NCBI GenBank assembly: GCA_030681635.1
Contig: JAUXRT010000164.1
Location: 1-42,995, forward strand
From: Reyranella sp.
GTDB taxonomy: Bacteria; Pseudomonadota; Alphaproteobacteria; Reyranellales; Reyranellaceae
Direction of reading: 5' to 3'
DNA: 42,995 nt
The notes beneath the pieces are model-generated. The model was not told where the DNA came from, did not search any database, and saw nothing but the letters and a program-made list of their open reading frames with translations. The stretch's first letter is position 1. Each line of letters begins with the position of its first letter. Of this stretch, positions 42,777-42,995 are shown in pieces. The translations under genes and the position numbers were made by a program.

Positions 42777-42995
42777 TCAAATGACATCGGTCAGCAATTC
42801 GGCGCGGCCCGGGACCGGACTATGCTCAGCGAACTCGACGGCGGCGGCGATCTCCCTCTCGATCTCGGGCGTGAGCTCCTCGACCAGCTTCCTGTCCAGG
42901 ATCAGCGGATCACGTGCCTTCCACTCGTCAATGTCGTCGGCACTGCGATAGCCGAAGTGGAAATCGTCACCGACGCCGACATGCTCCTTGTAGCG
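42777..42995 (-). CDS. 2-oxoacid dehydrogenase E1 alpha subunit, C-terminal part
   Basis: Translated by hand: 72 codons open to the window edge, ending with TGA at 42779-42777. The text contains YRSADDIDEWKARDPL and a following helix-rich tail ending AEHSPVPGRAELLTDVI, which matches the C-terminus of pyruvate/2-oxoacid dehydrogenase E1 alpha chains. It overlaps the earliest possible start of the beta gene by 11 bases, or lies 16 bases before the preferred one, a normal alpha-beta arrangement. The catalytic part is outside the window. Confidence 0.88.
   Translation of the reverse strand, partial: RYKEHVGVGDDFHFGYRSADDIDEWKARDPLILDRKLVEELTPEIEREIAAAVEFAEHSPVPGRAELLTDVI

Overview
The window is one long glycan-assembly locus: almost every gene makes, modifies, transfers or exports an activated sugar. 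Base composition is high in GC over most of its length, genes are packed with many 1-14 base overlaps (ATGA and TGATG junctions), and the proteins read like those of an alphaproteobacterium (Rhodospirillales or Rhizobiales-like). That placement is an inference from general look; no rRNA, tRNA or housekeeping marker is present. I see no insertion sequence, integrase, CRISPR array or RNA gene.

Layout. (1) 1-5801: a partial sugar epimerase, an ABC-2 polysaccharide exporter pair (Wzt/Wzm type), a methyltransferase on the opposite strand, and the RfbG/RfbH pair that makes CDP-4-keto-3,6-dideoxyglucose. (2) 5921-16232: a strand-switching block with a polytopic membrane protein, an FkbM-like methyltransferase, two glycosyltransferase-like proteins, a TPR protein and two further methyltransferases, partly lower in GC. 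(3) 16617-17705: a Gfo/Idh/MocA oxidoreductase. (4) 17700-25567: a nine-gene minus-strand operon built round a 'sporadic carbohydrate cluster' protein (LIC12192 family) with its 2OG-Fe(II) oxygenase, two DegT-type aminotransferases, a split transketolase, an APH-fold kinase, a methyltransferase and a sugar epimerase. (5) 25885-37555: a divergent plus-strand operon with a WbuC-like cupin, a C-methyltransferase, a nucleotidyltransferase-PfkB kinase fusion, a GmhA-like isomerase, an SDR, a HAD phosphatase, an LPG-synthase-type membrane protein, a 1191-residue GT2/polytopic fusion and a nucleotidyltransferase-GmhB fusion. (6) 37509-42995: an aldo/keto reductase, a radical SAM protein, a GDP-fucose-synthase-like SDR with an altered active site, and E1 alpha/beta subunits of a 2-oxoacid dehydrogenase.

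How it may work together. Blocks 4 and 5 share a 317-base divergent intergenic region and look like one programme. Block 5 contains the enzyme types of the nucleotide-activated heptose route (isomerase, anomeric kinase, phosphatase, nucleotidyltransferase) in unusual fused forms; block 4 adds two-carbon transfer, amination, hydroxylation and methylation. Block 1 can make a 3,6-dideoxy-4-ketohexose, and the E1 alpha/beta pair of block 6 is a candidate for adding a two-carbon branch to such a sugar. The products are not known to me; the pathway reading is inference from enzyme families.
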